A stretch of 64,000 nt of DNA from Closterium sp. NIES-65 (GCA_948144175.1 CANXME010000866.1:1-64000); one strand, 5' to 3'. Positions 10,188-22,322 are shown, counted from the first letter of the stretch. Translations and numbers: made by a program. The notes: generated from the sequence alone by a model not told the origin.

Positions 10188-11932
10188 GTTGGTAGCTAGG
10201 CCCGAGTCACCCTTGAATTTCTCGTATAGCTCCTCTGCCTCTGGTATTTGAGCTTCCCCCTACAAGAGTAACCCAGACACGCCAGGCGGCATCCTTCTCC
10301 CGTGATTCCCAGATTCCGATTTGCCGCCTCCTGTGCCAGCGGCTCCACTGCACATAAGAACATGTAAGGAGCCAGAAGGCACCCCTGCCGCACTCTTGAC
10401 ACCACGTTCACAGCTTCACCCATGTAGCCGTTGATTAACAGTTTTGTTTTAGTATCCTCATGCAGGACCCGGATCCAGCGGATAAAACGGCTGCGGAACC
10501 GCATCTTTTCCAAGACGGTAAAACAAGAAGTCCCTCGAGATAGAATCGAAGTCCTTCTTGAGATTAACTAGCAAGAGGTACCGGTCCTCATCCTTGTTTT
10601 TGGCGGCCTAAATGACATTGGCTACCAGCCCCGCCGCATTGGCTACCAGCCCTAAATGACATTGGCTACCGGTCCTTCTTGAAATTGACTAGCAAGAAGT
10701 ACCGGTCCTAAAGCCGTCTCCCCAGTAAGACCCCCACTTTTTTGGAGAGATCACCTCATGCACAACTTTTTTTATTATGTTTGCCACTACCCGCGCCAGC
10801 ACCTTGTAAGCAAAGTTGAGTAAAGTAATCGGTCTGTAATTCTCGATCTGATTCCTCCCCACTTTCTTATGGAGCAGAATCGTGACAACGTCTTTCATAT
10901 TAGTAGGGAAAGACGCCGTCTCTAAGAAGTCCGCTACCAGCTTCATGAAGTGTTTTCCCAAAACGTCCCAATGTTCCTCGAATAGCTCCTTCGGAAGACC
11001 GTCTTTTCCGGAGGCTTAGTTCTTTGCCGTTGCACAAAATAACCCGCTCCACTTCATCCTCTGACTAGTCTGCTGCCAATTCCACCGCGGCTGCCGGTAA
11101 CAACGTTCTGCCAGCATCTGGGGACCAACCCGGCATAGTCACTTGCTTCTCTGCTCCAAAAAGATTTTTTTTTTTTTTTTTTTTAAATGCAAGGCTGTTT
11201 GTAGGAAATCTTGTTTGCTACTGGCCACACCTCCCTCCATGCTTAATTCTATGATCTGCGTGTTCGACAAGTGCGGCGACGCGACTTCGCCTTCCTGCAT
11301 TCAGCTCGGCCATCTCATGCAGCTGCTCCGGCCACACCAACTGATACCATTCAAGTTGAAGCTCCCTCTCCTCCAGCAACATCTTTGTTCTCTCACAGCT
11401 CGGATCCCGCATCCTTGCCCGCATGAGAGACGCCACCACTTGTTGAAGGTGAAGAATCATGGCTCGTATTTTTTTCTCTCTTCTTTCGCGTATGCTTTAA
11501 GTCCGGCATGGAGTCTCGAGACCAGCAACTTAAAGATGTCTCTGTGTTTCACCGCTTGACTTTCCACCACTCTGTACCCCCATTTTTCCAACCATGTGCG
11601 CAGGCAAAAGCTAGAGTCTTGGACCAGTCTGCACTGCGTTTTCACCCAAAACGCCACCCTTTCTGCAAAGCTGTGATCAGAATTAGGATCAGCTGACATG
11701 ATGTGTGAGAAGTGTTTTATGTGGGGCCATAATGATTGCGAGATGAGTGTGGGATCAATGCGTGAGCTTGATTCATTAGCCCAGGCGTAAATAGTGTACA
11801 TCCTTTTAAATAAATGCATGACTCTAAAGGCGTCTGACAAGTAAAAACTACTGCAGATTTGGTATAACAAATCACTCTCCAGCGTCTTCCTCTTCCTAGA
11901 CGATCTGTCCAATAAGGGTCCTCCACCAGATT
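10188..11932 (-). mobile_element. LINE ORF2 part: endonuclease and reverse transcriptase
   Basis: Minus-strand frames carry LINE ORF2 domains in order from right to left. At about 11457-11912 is the C-terminal part of an apurinic-type endonuclease: a DAFR..H.....YTIYAW pattern, then SSRID and a later SDHSF. At about 10689-10961 is the N-terminal reverse transcriptase with ENYRPITLLNFAYKVLARV. At about 10196-10513 is the palm region with RQGCLLAPYMF, ending in SGLATN at the Copia A1 insertion point; the rest lies at 1840-3332. The expected YADD catalytic box is not intact, and the frame shifts several times, so the copy is dead. Its 5' end is replaced at 11933 by a Gypsy LTR. The host of this LINE could be either strand's ancient intergenic DNA. 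Confidence 0.8.
11164..11184. repeat. Poly(T) tract
   Basis: A run of about 20 T bases inside the LINE endonuclease-RT linker region. On the LINE's own strand it is poly(A). It may be a simple expansion or the trace of a small inserted retroposon; no flanking duplication was recognised. Confidence 0.7.
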
Positions 11933-12012
11933 TGTGAAGATTGAAGGAACTGATTTAGAAATAATTTATTGACTGCCTGGGTACAACACAAGGCTATAGA
12001 TAGTCTCGAGAC
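11933..12012 (-). repeat. Gypsy LTR, left part (split by Copia A2)
   Basis: Begins TGTGAAGATTG, where the LINE stops, and continues after Copia A2 at 25738. The two parts together make an LTR of about 364 bp that ends CTCTCACA at 26021. A related copy at 27041-27276 runs straight through the A2 insertion point without interruption, which proves that A2 landed in this LTR. Confidence 0.8.
12008..12012. repeat. Target-site duplication GAGAC, left copy (A2)
   Basis: GAGAC left of the A2 5' LTR is repeated exactly at 25733-25737 right of its 3' LTR. Confidence 0.95.
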
Positions 12013-13104
12013 TGTTGGGTGCAAATTCACATTGCACGACATCCTGCCGTCTGTTTGTACGAGTATGCGTATGCGAATGCATTTGCGTGTGAATGGTATG
12101 TTTGTGTGTTTGTTTGCTTTCGCAATTTTCGCTTGAAGCATTTGCAGGTACTCGCACAAAGTGCGCTTCGGCATAACATTGTACGCGCTATGAACAGTAC
12201 AAGCAGAAAGGACGAGCTCGCAACGGAACCCAAGATGGAAGCTTTGCGGTTCAACTTACTTGATTGCGCAGATTCAGTTCTATCCAACTCGAAATTGTAC
12301 TGTTCTGTTTGGTTGACTATAGTGTAGCAGGGCAGGCGCTATAGGGGTACATTTAGGTGAAGGTTGGATGTTGTTTGTCTGTATCTGCATGCTACAGGGC
12401 CAGGGGAAACCAGCGGAACCAGCATTTGGCTGGTTGGGCAAAGACAAAACAGGTTCTGTTTTTAGGACCTGAACCTGGTTGTTGTTTTCCCAGGTTGGAA
12501 AAACAGAACCAGAGGTTGTTCACCAACCTACCACCTGCTATTTTGTCCAGCCAGGTTGGTTCTGTTGCTTGGAATTATTTGGGATCATCCCTGGTTGTTC
12601 CCAGGTTGATTCCCAAGGTCCTTGCTAGCTAGAGCTATTTATTCCTTCTCTGTTTGTACCTGAATATAGTAAAATTGATTCAAGCGAATTCCTTCCTTGC
12701 TGGAATTTCCTTTCTACGCGGTGCGACGGCGAAATGCTACCCGAGTCAACGCTAGTACGCTAGCACTCCAAAGCTAGGCTAACGCTGTCCGAGCCATAAT
12801 TTCGTAATGGCAGAACTTTTCGCGAGGCAATTTGGTTCATTTTAAAGCTCTTGGAGCGAGCTTCGATATAGTAAATTTTCAGCTTAATCCGATCAACGGT
12901 CTGCACGATACGCTGCGCGACGTTCAAGGTACTCTTGCTGTTTTGACTTAGTCCCTCTTGATCCCTCTCTCTACAAACTCGGACCCGGGGATAGGGGCTG
13001 GTCTTGTACCAGGCACCCAAGGACCCTTGGAGGTGACCCCGAGGAGGGGTTTTAAGTTTGATAAAGTCTTAATAGCTTGAGTTTATTAGGCCCTTACACC
13101 AACA
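12013..13104 (+). repeat. Copia-A2 5' LTR
   Basis: Full-length family LTR (1,092 bp) with TGTTGG and CCAACA ends, followed by the primer binding site TGGTATCAGAGC at 13108-13119. Confidence 0.96.
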
Positions 13105-13107
13105 AGC

Positions 13108-13119
13108 TGGTATCAGAGC
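13108..13119 (+). promoter_or_regulatory. Primer binding site (A2)
   Basis: TGGTATCAGAGC, identical in sequence and spacing to that of A1. Confidence 0.92.
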
Positions 13120-13150
13120 TGCGTTATAGTGATCCTCGATATAGGTAGCT

Positions 13151-16100
13151 ATGGCGGGGAACAACTCGGTGGTTGCTGGTGAATCTTCAGCCCAAGATCG
13201 TAGCGGCAGCCATGATTCTGGTGTTTCTGCGCCAAGGGGAGCGCGAACAAGCCAGGGCTCGCTGATAAAGGAGGTGCTGAAAAACTTCACCGTCGAGAAG
13301 TTCAATGGTGAGGGCTATGATGATTGGGCCAGGAAAATGCAACTTTATTTCCGTCAGATCGGATTGCTGAAACTAATGATTGGGGAGGAGCCTAGACCGA
13401 GTGATCCCGCCCTTCAGGAAGATTGGGACGAGCGCGCCTCGGCTGGCTACTATTTGATGTCGCAGAGTTTGGAGCTGAACCAGCGTCACCACGTCATGCA
13501 CCTGCTGCCGGAGGTTGAGTGCGGTCCGAAGGCGTGGACGGTATTGAAGGAGCTGCACGCCCCTACCTCCGTCGCTGCGACGCTCATGATGGAGAGGGAG
13601 CTGTCCGCGTTGCGCCTAAGCGAGGGAGAGCCGGTGCAACCTATCCTGGACAAGATGCGTGATCTCTACGCGAAGTTGGCGACCGCGGGAATCACCTACC
13701 CGGAGCAGACCAAGTGCCTGAAGATGCTCTCGCTGCTGCCGGAATCGTGGCTTCAATTCACGAGCGGATTGAGCCTGCCGCAGAACCAGAGCTTGTGGAC
13801 GCTCGAGTGGGTGCGGACGAAGATTCTGGAGGAGGACTTCCGTCGCCGCCAACTGAGGGGTGGAGACGACGGCAGCAGCGGCTACGGGATGCAAGGGAGC
13901 CGACGTGGCAAAGGACGTGGCTTCGGTGGTGCTGGACGCGGTGCAAAGAAGGACGACAACTCCAACGACCAACAAGGAGGTACCGGGTGGGGTCGCGGTG
14001 CGAAATCTGGACGTGGGAGCAAGTCGGGTGCTGGTGGCAAAATGAAAGGGAGTTGCTGGTATTGTGAGGAGGGGCACCCCTGGTTTTTGTGCTATAAGAA
14101 ACCCGATGGATGGACCCCCCAGAATCGTCACCAGGATGGCGGCGCACGGAGGAACCAGAAAAACGGCGCCAACATGGTTGCCGATTCGTCCAACAACAAC
14201 CCGAAGAGCAACGGCGGTGCGGAAAAGAAGAAGGAGCGCACCGCGGGCCAGTTCTTCCATATTGGAGAGCAGGGGGAGCAGGGGGAGCACGGAGACGCCT
14301 CTGCCAAGGCTGGAGCAGAGCTGCACCCCCTGGATTATTGGGTGTTGGACACGGGCGCTGCTTGGACAATGACGCCGCGCAAGGACCTGCTAGACGACGT
14401 ACGCGCTGCACCAATTAACGAGGTGTGCTCTGCCTCTGGACACATGTTGAAGGTGGCTGGTGCGGGACGAGCTGCGTTTAAGGGAGCGGATGGCAAGCCG
14501 GTGGTGCTGCACGACGTTCTTCTTGTTCCTGAACTCAAGGCCAACCTCATTTCCCTCCGTAAGCTTGGCAAGTCTGGGGTGAGCACTAGCACGGATGGGG
14601 CACGCACTTATAAGGGGAAGCTGGGCAATCGGGTGCTTTGGGATCTGCACGAGAGCAAGGACGTGTACAGATCTATGTGGCAGCTGCCGGCGCTGGCGTG
14701 GCACGGTGGGGGGCAGGCTGAAGAGGGGTCTGCATCCCAGGGGGAGTGCAACGCCGTTGGAGGGGATGGTGTGAAAGTGTCGGCCAGATCTGGGGAGACG
14801 GATTGGGCAACTGCACACCGACGTTTGGGGCATGTGGCAATGCCTTTGCTGAAGCAGCTGGAGAAGGATGGAGCCGTTAAGGGCTTGAAGCTGAACGGAC
14901 AACCACCCGATGATAACTGTGAAATTTGCCTCCTTTCAAAGTTCACCCGTTTCCCCTTCCATAGTGTGGCTGGCAGGAGCAAAAAGGCGTTGGAGCTGGT
15001 CCACATGGACTTGGTGGGGCCGCTGCCGGTGCAAGGGCACAAGGGGGAGCGGTACTTCCTAACCATAGTGGATGACTGGAGCAGGCTAATGTGGGCGTAT
15101 CCGCTGAAGCAGAAAGATCACGCCGCCTCCACGATTCGGGACGATTGGCTGCCGTTCGTGGAGAAGCAAGCGGAGTATGTGGTGAAGCGGATTAGGACAG
15201 ATCGGGGTGGTGAGTTCCTTGGAGCTGAGATGACGGCCTGGCTCAAGAAGCAGGGCATCCAGAGGGAGCTGACCACGGCTTACACCCCACAGTCCAACGG
15301 TGTAGCAGAACGGGCGAACCGGACAATTCTGGAGACAGCTAGGGCGCTGCTCATAGAATCTGGGCTGGGCAACTTGATGTGGCCCCATGCTGTTCGGCAC
15401 GCTACTGTCGCTAGGAACAGGGTACTCACAAAGGTTGGGGATGACTCGTGGGTGCCGTTGGAGAGGTGGCTTGGGAGGAAGCCGCCGGTGGACATGCTGA
15501 GGGTGTTCAGTTGCATGGCAGTCGCCCATGTCCCCAAGACCTACCGCAGTAAGTTGGGGGCGAGTGCAATCTGGTGTGTGCATTTGGGGCTGGCTGCTGA
15601 GAGCAAGGGATGGCTGCTGTGGGAGCCTTCCAAGGGTGTGTTGTTTGACAGAAGGGATGTGAAGTTTGTTGAGGGCATGATGTATGGGAGCTGGGAGAAA
15701 CAGCCGGAGGCCAGGGTGTCCCAGCAGATGGAGCAGATCACCATGCAGCTGGACCTGACTCCTAGTGTGTGGGAGGAGGGAGAGGAGGCAGCTGCAGAGG
15801 GTGGTGATAAAGAGAAGGTGCAGGAGGCACCTGCTGGTGGAGGTGATGGTGTGGAGACTAGCGGTAGCACTAGTGGAGCTGCTGGATCCGAGGGAGGAGA
15901 GCAGCAGCAGGGAAAAACTAAGAAGCCGAAGGGTGTCGTTATGAAGGGATGGGAGACACCCGTATCCAGGCCAGGACGTACCCGTATGGCTACTAAGAAG
16001 CTGACAGCAGGAACTGATTTAGCGGAGCAGCAGCTTGGGACCGAGGAGGCATTGCTGATTCTACCGCATGGCTATGACCCGGATGAGGAGGATGAGCCTG

Positions 16101-16602
16101 CGTACTGTTTTCTTGCCCCTGCACCAGAGGAACCAGCTAGCATGGAGGAGGCATTAGCTGGACCAGATAGGGACAAATGGCTAGCTTCTAGGGATGTTGA
16201 GTACCAGAGCCTGCTGGAGAATGGGACTTGGGAACTAGTGGTGCTGCCTGAGGGAAAGAAAGCGGTACAATGCAAATGGGTGCTAAGGATCAAGACTGAC
16301 GACAAGGGGCAGGTCACCATCTACAAGAGTAGGTTGGTGGCTAAGGGGTTTATGCAGAAGGAGAAGCGGGACTTCAATGAGATCTTTGCTCCCACTGCCA
16401 AACCCCCTACCCTTCGTGTCTTGTTGGCAGATGCAGCCGTTAGTGGGAAGTTCATTATCCAGATGGACATATAAACGGCATTCCTCAACGGGATTTTAGA
16501 GGAGGAGGTGTTCATGACGCAGCCACCTGGGTATGAGGATGGTACGGGCAGGGTGTGCAAGCTGAAAAAGTCCATCTACGGCTTGAAGCAGGCGCCACGC
16601 TG
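13151..16602 (+). pseudogene. Copia-A2 gag-pol, 5' part
   Basis: Gag with GYDDWARKM, a Gly/Arg-rich segment and zinc-knuckle region, protease DTGA, integrase HHCC and D,D,E core, and the first half of reverse transcriptase are all recognisable and about 95 percent or more alike A1. The sequence stops in the reverse transcriptase at the A3 insertion, just after the GLKQAPRC motif; the remaining part lies at 23463-24597. The copy is a fossil: interrupted by the nested element, with about one more break. Confidence 0.92.
16598..16602. repeat. Target-site duplication CGCTG, left copy (A3)
   Basis: CGCTG at 16598-16602 is repeated at 23458-23462, marking a clean insertion of A3 into the reverse transcriptase region of A2. 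Confidence 0.96.
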
Positions 16603-17695
16603 TGTTGGGTGCAAATTCACATTGCACGACATCCTGCCGTCTGTTTGTACGAGTATGCGTGTGCGAATGCATTTGCGTGTGAATGGTATGCTTGTGTGTT
16701 TGTTTGCTTTCGCAATTTTCGCTTGAAGCATTTGCAGGTACTCGCACAATGTGCGCTTCGGCATAACATTGTACGCGCTATGAACAGTACAAGCAGAAAG
16801 GACGAGCTCGCAAAGGAACCCAAGATGGAAGCTTTGTGGTTCGACTTACTTGATTGCGCAGATTCAGTTCTATCCAACTCGAAATTGTACTGTTTTGTTT
16901 GGTTGACTATAGTGTAGCAGGGCAGGCACTATAGGGGTACAATTTAGGTGAAGGTTGGATGTTGTTTGTCTGTATCTGCATGCTACAGGGCCAGGGGAAA
17001 CCAGCGGAACCAGCATTTGGCTGGTTGGGCAAAGACAAAACAGGTTCTGCTTTTAGGACCTGAACCTGGTTGTTGTTTTCCCAGGTTGGAAAAACAGAAC
17101 CAGAGGTTGTTCACCAACCTACCACCTGCTATTTTGTCCAGCCAGGTTGGTTCTGTTGCTTGGAATTATTTGGGATCATCCCTGGTTGTTCCCAGGTTGA
17201 TTCCCAAGGTCCTTGCTAGCTAGAGCTATTTATTCCTTCTCTGTTTGTACCTGAACATAGTGAAATTGATTCAAGCGAATTCCTTCCTTGCTGGAATTTC
17301 TTTTCTACGCGGTGCGACGGCGAAATGCTACCCGAGTCAACGCTAGTACGCTAGCACTCCAACGCTAGGCTAACGCTGTCCGAGCCATAACTTCGTAATG
17401 GCAGAACTTTTCGCGAGGCAACTTGGCTTATTTTAAAGCTCTTAGAGTGAGCTTCGATATAGGAAATTCTCAGCTTAATCCGGTCGACGGTCTGCACGAT
17501 ACGCTGCGCGACGCTCAAGGTACTCTTGCTGTTTTGACTAAGTCCCTCTTGATCCCTCTCTCTACAAACTCGGACCCGAGGATAGGGGCTGGTCTTGTAC
17601 CAGGCACCCAAGGACCCTTGGAGGTGACCCCGAGGAGAGGTTTTAAGTGTGATAAAGTCTTAATAGCTTGAGTTTATTAGGCCCTTACACCAACA
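16603..17695 (+). repeat. Copia-A3 5' LTR
   Basis: Full 1,093-bp LTR with TGTTGG and CCAACA ends, followed at 17699-17710 by the primer binding site. Confidence 0.97.
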
Positions 17696-17698
17696 AGC

Positions 17699-17710
17699 TG
17701 GTATCAGAGC
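17699..17710 (+). promoter_or_regulatory. Primer binding site (A3)
   Basis: TGGTATCAGAGC three bases after the LTR, same as in A1. Confidence 0.93.
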
Positions 17711-17741
17711 TGCGTTATAGTGATCCTCGATATAGGTAGCT

Positions 17742-20700
17742 ATGGCGGGCAACACCTCGGCGGTAGCTGGTGAATCTTCAGCCCAAGATCGTAGCGGCAG
17801 CCATGATTCTGGTGTTTCTGCGCCAAGGGGAGCGCGAACAAACCAGGGCTCGCTGATCAAGGAGGTGCTGAAAAACTTCACCGTCGAGAAGTTCAATGGT
17901 GAGGGCTATGATGATTGGGCCTGGAAAATGCAACTTTATTTCCGTCAAATCGGATTGCTGAAACTAATGATTGGGGAGGAGCCTAGACCGAGTGACCCCG
18001 CCCTTCAGGAAGATTGGGACGAGCGCGCCTCGGCTGGCTACTACTTGATGTCGCAGAGTTTGGAGCTGAACCAGCGTCACCACGTCATGCACCTGCTGCC
18101 GGAGGTTGAGTGCGGTCCGAAGGCGTGGACGGTGTTGAAGGAGCTGCACGCCCCGACCTCCGTTGTTGCAACATTGATGCTGGAGAGGGAGCTGTCCGCG
18201 TTGCGCCTGAGCGAGGGAGAGCCGGTGCAACCTGTCCTGGACAAATTGCGCGACCTCTACGCGAAGTTGGCGACCGCAGGAATCACCTACCCGGAGCAAA
18301 CAAAGTGCTTGAAGATGCTCTCGCTGCTGCCGGAATCGTGGCTTCAATTTACGAGCGGATTGAGCCTGCCGCAGAACCAGAGCTTGTGGACGCTCGAGTG
18401 GGTGCGGACGAAGATTCTGGAGGAGGACTTCCGTCGCCGCCAACTGAGGGGTGGAGACGACGGCAGCAGCGGCTACGGGATGCAAGGGAGCCGACGTGGC
18501 AAAGGACGTGGCTTCGGTGGTGCTGGACGCGGTGCAAAGAAAGACGACGACTCCAACGACCAACAAGGAGGTACCGGTTGGGGTCGCGGTGCGAAATCTG
18601 GACGTGGGGGCAAGTCGGGTGCTGGTGGCAAAATGAAAGGGAGTTGCTGGTATTGTGAGAAGGAAGGGCACCCCTGGTTTTTGTGCTATAAGAAACCCGA
18701 TGGATGGACCCCCCAGAATCGTCACCAGGATGGCGGCGCGCGGAGGAACCAGAAAAACGGCGCCAACATGGTCGCTGATTCGTCCGACAACAACCCGAAG
18801 GGCAACGGCGGTGCGGAGAAGAAGAAGGAGCGCACCGCAGGCCAATTCTTCCATATGGGAGACAAGGGGGAGCAAGGAGACGCATCTGCTAAGGCTGGAG
18901 CAGAGCTGCACCCCCTGGACTATTGGGTGTTGGACACAGGCGCTGCTTGGACAATGACGCCGCGCAAGGACCTGCTGGACGACGTACGCGCTGCACCGAT
19001 TAATGAGGTGTGCTCTGCCTCTGGACACATGTTGAAGGTGGCTGGTGCGGGACGAGCTGCATTTAAGGGAGCGGATGGCAAGCCGGTGGTGCTGCACGAC
19101 GTTCTCCTCGTCCCCGACCTGAAGGCCAACCTCATCTCCCTCCGTAAGCTTGGCAAGGCTGGGGTGAACACCAACACGGATGGGGCTCGCACTTATAAGG
19201 GGAAGCTGGGCAATCGGGTGCTTTGGGATCTGCACGAGAGCAAGGACGTGTACAGATCTATGTGGCAGCTGCCGGCGCTGGCGTGGCACGGTGGGGGGCA
19301 GGCTAGAGAGGGGTCTGCATCCCAGGGGGAGTGCAACGCCGTTGGAGGGGTTGGTGTGAAAGTGTCGGCCAGATCTGGGGAGACAGATTGGGCAACTGCA
19401 CACCGACGTTTGGGGCATGTGGCAATGCCTTTGCTGAAGCAGCTGGAGAAGGATGGAGCCGTTAAGGGCTTAAAGCTGAACGGACAACCACCCGATGATA
19501 ACTGTGAAATTTGCCTCCTTTCAAAGTTCACCCGTTTCCCCTTCCATAGTGTGGCTGGCAGGAGCAAAAAGCCGTTGGAGCTGGTCCACATGGACTTGGT
19601 GGGGCCGCTGCCGGTGCAAGGGCACAAGGGGGAGCGGTACTTCCTAACCATAGTGGATGACTGGAGCAGGCTAATGTGGGCGTATCCGCTGAAGCGGAAA
19701 GATCACGCCGCCTCCACGATTCGGGACGATTGGCTGCCGTTCGTGGAGAAGCAAGCGGAGTGTGTGGTGAAGCGGATTAGGACAGATCGGGGTGGTGAGT
19801 TCCTTGGAGCTGAGATGACGGCCTGGCTCAAGAAGCAGGGCATCCAGAGGGAGCTGACCACGGCTTACACCCCACAGTCTAACGGTGTAGCAGAACGGGC
19901 GAACCGGACAATTCTGGAGACAGCTAGGGCGCTGCTCATAGAATCTGGGCTGGGCAACTCCATGTGGCCCCATGCTGTTCGGCACGCTACCGTCGCTAGG
20001 AACAGGGTACTCACAAAGGTTGGGGATGACTCGTGGGTGCCGTTGGAGAGGTGGCTTGGGAGGAAGCCGCCGGTGGACATGCTGAGGGTGTTCGGTTGCA
20101 TGGCAGTCGCCCACGTTCCCAAGACCTACCGCAGTAAGTTGGGGGCGAGTGCAATCTGGTGTGTGCATTTGGGGCTGGCTGCTGAGAGCAAGGGATGGCT
20201 GCTGTGGGAGCCTTCCAAGGGTGTGTTGTTTGACAGCAGGGATGTGAAGTTTGTTGAGGGCATGATGTATGGGAGCTGGGAGAAACAGCCGGAGGCCAGG
20301 GTGTCCCAGCAGATGGAGCAGATTACCATGCAGCTGGACCTGACTCCTAGTGTGTGGGAGGAGGGAGAGGAGGCAGCTGCAGAGGGTGGTGATAAAGAGA
20401 AGGTGCAGGAGGCACCTGCTGGTGGAGGTGATGGTGTGGAGATTAGCGGTAGCACTAGTGGAGCTGCTGGATCCGAGGGAGGAGAGCAGCCGCAGGGGAA
20501 AACTAAGAAGCCGAAGGGTGTTATTATGAAGGGATGGGAGACACCCGTCTCCAGGCCAGGACGTACCCGTATGGCTACTAAGAAGCTGACTGCAGGAGCT
20601 GATGTAGCGGAGCAGCAGCTTGGGACCGAGGAGGCATTGCTGATTCTACCGCATGGCTATGACCCGGATGAGGAGGATCAACCTGCGTACTGTTTTCTTG

Positions 20701-22322
20701 CACCTGCACCAGAGGAACCAGCTAGCATGGAGGAGGCATTAGCTGGACCAGATAGGGACAAATGGCTAGCTTCCAGGGATGCTGAGTACCAGAGCCTGCT
20801 GGAGAATGGGACTTGGGAACTAGTGGTGCTTCCTGAAGGAAAGAAAGCGGTACAATGCAAGTGGGTGCTAAGGATCAAGACTGACGACAAGGGGCAGGTC
20901 ACCATCTACAAGAGTAGGTTGGTGGCTAAGGGGTTTATGCAGAAGGAGAAGCGGGACTTCAATGAGATCTTTGCTCCCACTGCCAAACCCCCTACCCTTC
21001 GTGTCTTGTTGGCAGATGCAGCCGTTAGTGGGAAGTTCATTATCCAGATGGACATATCAACGGCATTTCTCAACGGGATTTTAGAGGAGGAGGTGTTCAT
21101 GACGCAGCCACCTGGGTATGAGGATGGTACGGGCAGGGTGTGCAAGCTGAAAAAGTCCATCTATGGCTTGAAGCAGGCGCCACGCTGCTGGTACCAGAAG
21201 TTGGCAGCTGTTTTAGAGGAGATGGGATTCAGGACCAGCAGCTGTGATGAGAGCCTCTTTCTCAAGGGGGAGGGGGAGAAGCTGGTGCTGTTTCTGGTCT
21301 ATGTGGACGACATTCTTCTCTTTAGCAGCAGCATGAAGGAAATCCAGAAGGTGCAGCAGCAGCTGATGGAGAACTTCAAGTGCAAGAACCTTGGGGAGGT
21401 AAAGTACTACCTCGGGATGCACGTGGAGAGGGATCTGGATCACAGGTGGTTGAAGCTGCACCAGGAGAAGTTCATCAAGGAGCTTGGGGAGAAGTACGGA
21501 ATTGAGAATGAGCGCAAGGTTGCAACTCCCCTGCCAGCAGAATTCAAGCTTGTGAAAGCTGCAGAGGATGAAGGGGTTGAAGCCGAGGAGCAGCAGCAAT
21601 TTCAGTCCTTGGTGGGCAGCCTCTTGTATGCAGCAGTTCACACGAGACCCGACATCTCTTTCTCGGTTGGGCAGCTGGCTAGGGTAGTGCAGAATCCATC
21701 AGAGGAGCAGGTGGATGCAGCTGAGCGTGTGGTGAAGTATCTGAACTCTCACCCAAGCATTGGAGTTCAATACTCCGCATCTGCACAGGTGAAGCAGAAA
21801 GGGGTTGAGGTGCTGAAAGAGAAGGGGGAGAGGCTTGGAGAAGGCAAGCTTTTTCTCACTTGCTTTACTGACGCTACGTGGGCCTCTGAGAAGGAGGATT
21901 CCACATCTGTGGGAGGATACATCTGCGTAGTTGGGGGAGGACCGGTTAGTTGGAGGTCTAAGAAGCAGACGGAGACAGCACTCTCTTCCGTGGAATCAGA
22001 GTACATGGCGATGTTCCATGGGGTGAAGGAGGTGATTTGGCTGAGGAGGCTGTTGGAGGAGATTGGCCAAGAGCAAAAGGTTGCTACGCCGCTCTTTTGT
22101 GATAGCAAGGGAGCTCTTGGGATGGCCAGGAACGCTGTGCTTCATGGGCTGAATAAACACATGCGTATCAAGTGGCACTGGCTGCGTAAGGAGGTGAAGA
22201 GGGGGACGGTGAATCCGATCTACATCAAGACTCACCAGCAGCCAGCAGACTTCCTCACCAAGAGGCTTGCGGATGAGCCTCATTGGCGTTGTGTGCGCAT
22301 GAGTGGAATGAGCATGAACTAG
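17742..22322 (+). CDS. Copia-A3 gag-pol polyprotein, 1,526 aa
   Basis: The same length and domain order as the A1 polyprotein, with only scattered amino-acid differences. Gag carries the CCHC knuckle near residue 301, protease DTGA lies near 398, and integrase zinc-binding and D,D,E core at about 554-718. Reverse transcriptase has YVDD near 1187, and RNase H begins near 1377. Every catalytic motif expected for Ty1/Copia is present and the frame is open throughout, so it looks whole. The start codon is the same first ATG after the primer site as in A1. Expression is expected from the 5' LTR, though the surrounding A2 5' LTR could also read through. Confidence 0.95.
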   Translation: MAGNTSAVAGESSAQDRSGSHDSGVSAPRGARTNQGSLIKEVLKNFTVEKFNGEGYDDWAWKMQLYFRQIGLLKLMIGEEPRPSDPALQEDWDERASAGYYLMSQSLELNQRHHVMHLLPEVECGPKAWTVLKELHAPTSVVATLMLERELSALRLSEGEPVQPVLDKLRDLYAKLATAGITYPEQTKCLKMLSLLPESWLQFTSGLSLPQNQSLWTLEWVRTKILEEDFRRRQLRGGDDGSSGYGMQGSRRGKGRGFGGAGRGAKKDDDSNDQQGGTGWGRGAKSGRGGKSGAGGKMKGSCWYCEKEGHPWFLCYKKPDGWTPQNRHQDGGARRNQKNGANMVADSSDNNPKGNGGAEKKKERTAGQFFHMGDKGEQGDASAKAGAELHPLDYWVLDTGAAWTMTPRKDLLDDVRAAPINEVCSASGHMLKVAGAGRAAFKGADGKPVVLHDVLLVPDLKANLISLRKLGKAGVNTNTDGARTYKGKLGNRVLWDLHESKDVYRSMWQLPALAWHGGGQAREGSASQGECNAVGGVGVKVSARSGETDWATAHRRLGHVAMPLLKQLEKDGAVKGLKLNGQPPDDNCEICLLSKFTRFPFHSVAGRSKKPLELVHMDLVGPLPVQGHKGERYFLTIVDDWSRLMWAYPLKRKDHAASTIRDDWLPFVEKQAECVVKRIRTDRGGEFLGAEMTAWLKKQGIQRELTTAYTPQSNGVAERANRTILETARALLIESGLGNSMWPHAVRHATVARNRVLTKVGDDSWVPLERWLGRKPPVDMLRVFGCMAVAHVPKTYRSKLGASAIWCVHLGLAAESKGWLLWEPSKGVLFDSRDVKFVEGMMYGSWEKQPEARVSQQMEQITMQLDLTPSVWEEGEEAAAEGGDKEKVQEAPAGGGDGVEISGSTSGAAGSEGGEQPQGKTKKPKGVIMKGWETPVSRPGRTRMATKKLTAGADVAEQQLGTEEALLILPHGYDPDEEDQPAYCFLAPAPEEPASMEEALAGPDRDKWLASRDAEYQSLLENGTWELVVLPEGKKAVQCKWVLRIKTDDKGQVTIYKSRLVAKGFMQKEKRDFNEIFAPTAKPPTLRVLLADAAVSGKFIIQMDISTAFLNGILEEEVFMTQPPGYEDGTGRVCKLKKSIYGLKQAPRCWYQKLAAVLEEMGFRTSSCDESLFLKGEGEKLVLFLVYVDDILLFSSSMKEIQKVQQQLMENFKCKNLGEVKYYLGMHVERDLDHRWLKLHQEKFIKELGEKYGIENERKVATPLPAEFKLVKAAEDEGVEAEEQQQFQSLVGSLLYAAVHTRPDISFSVGQLARVVQNPSEEQVDAAERVVKYLNSHPSIGVQYSASAQVKQKGVEVLKEKGERLGEGKLFLTCFTDATWASEKEDSTSVGGYICVVGGGPVSWRSKKQTETALSSVESEYMAMFHGVKEVIWLRRLLEEIGQEQKVATPLFCDSKGALGMARNAVLHGLNKHMRIKWHWLRKEVKRGTVNPIYIKTHQQPADFLTKRLADEPHWRCVRMSGMSMN

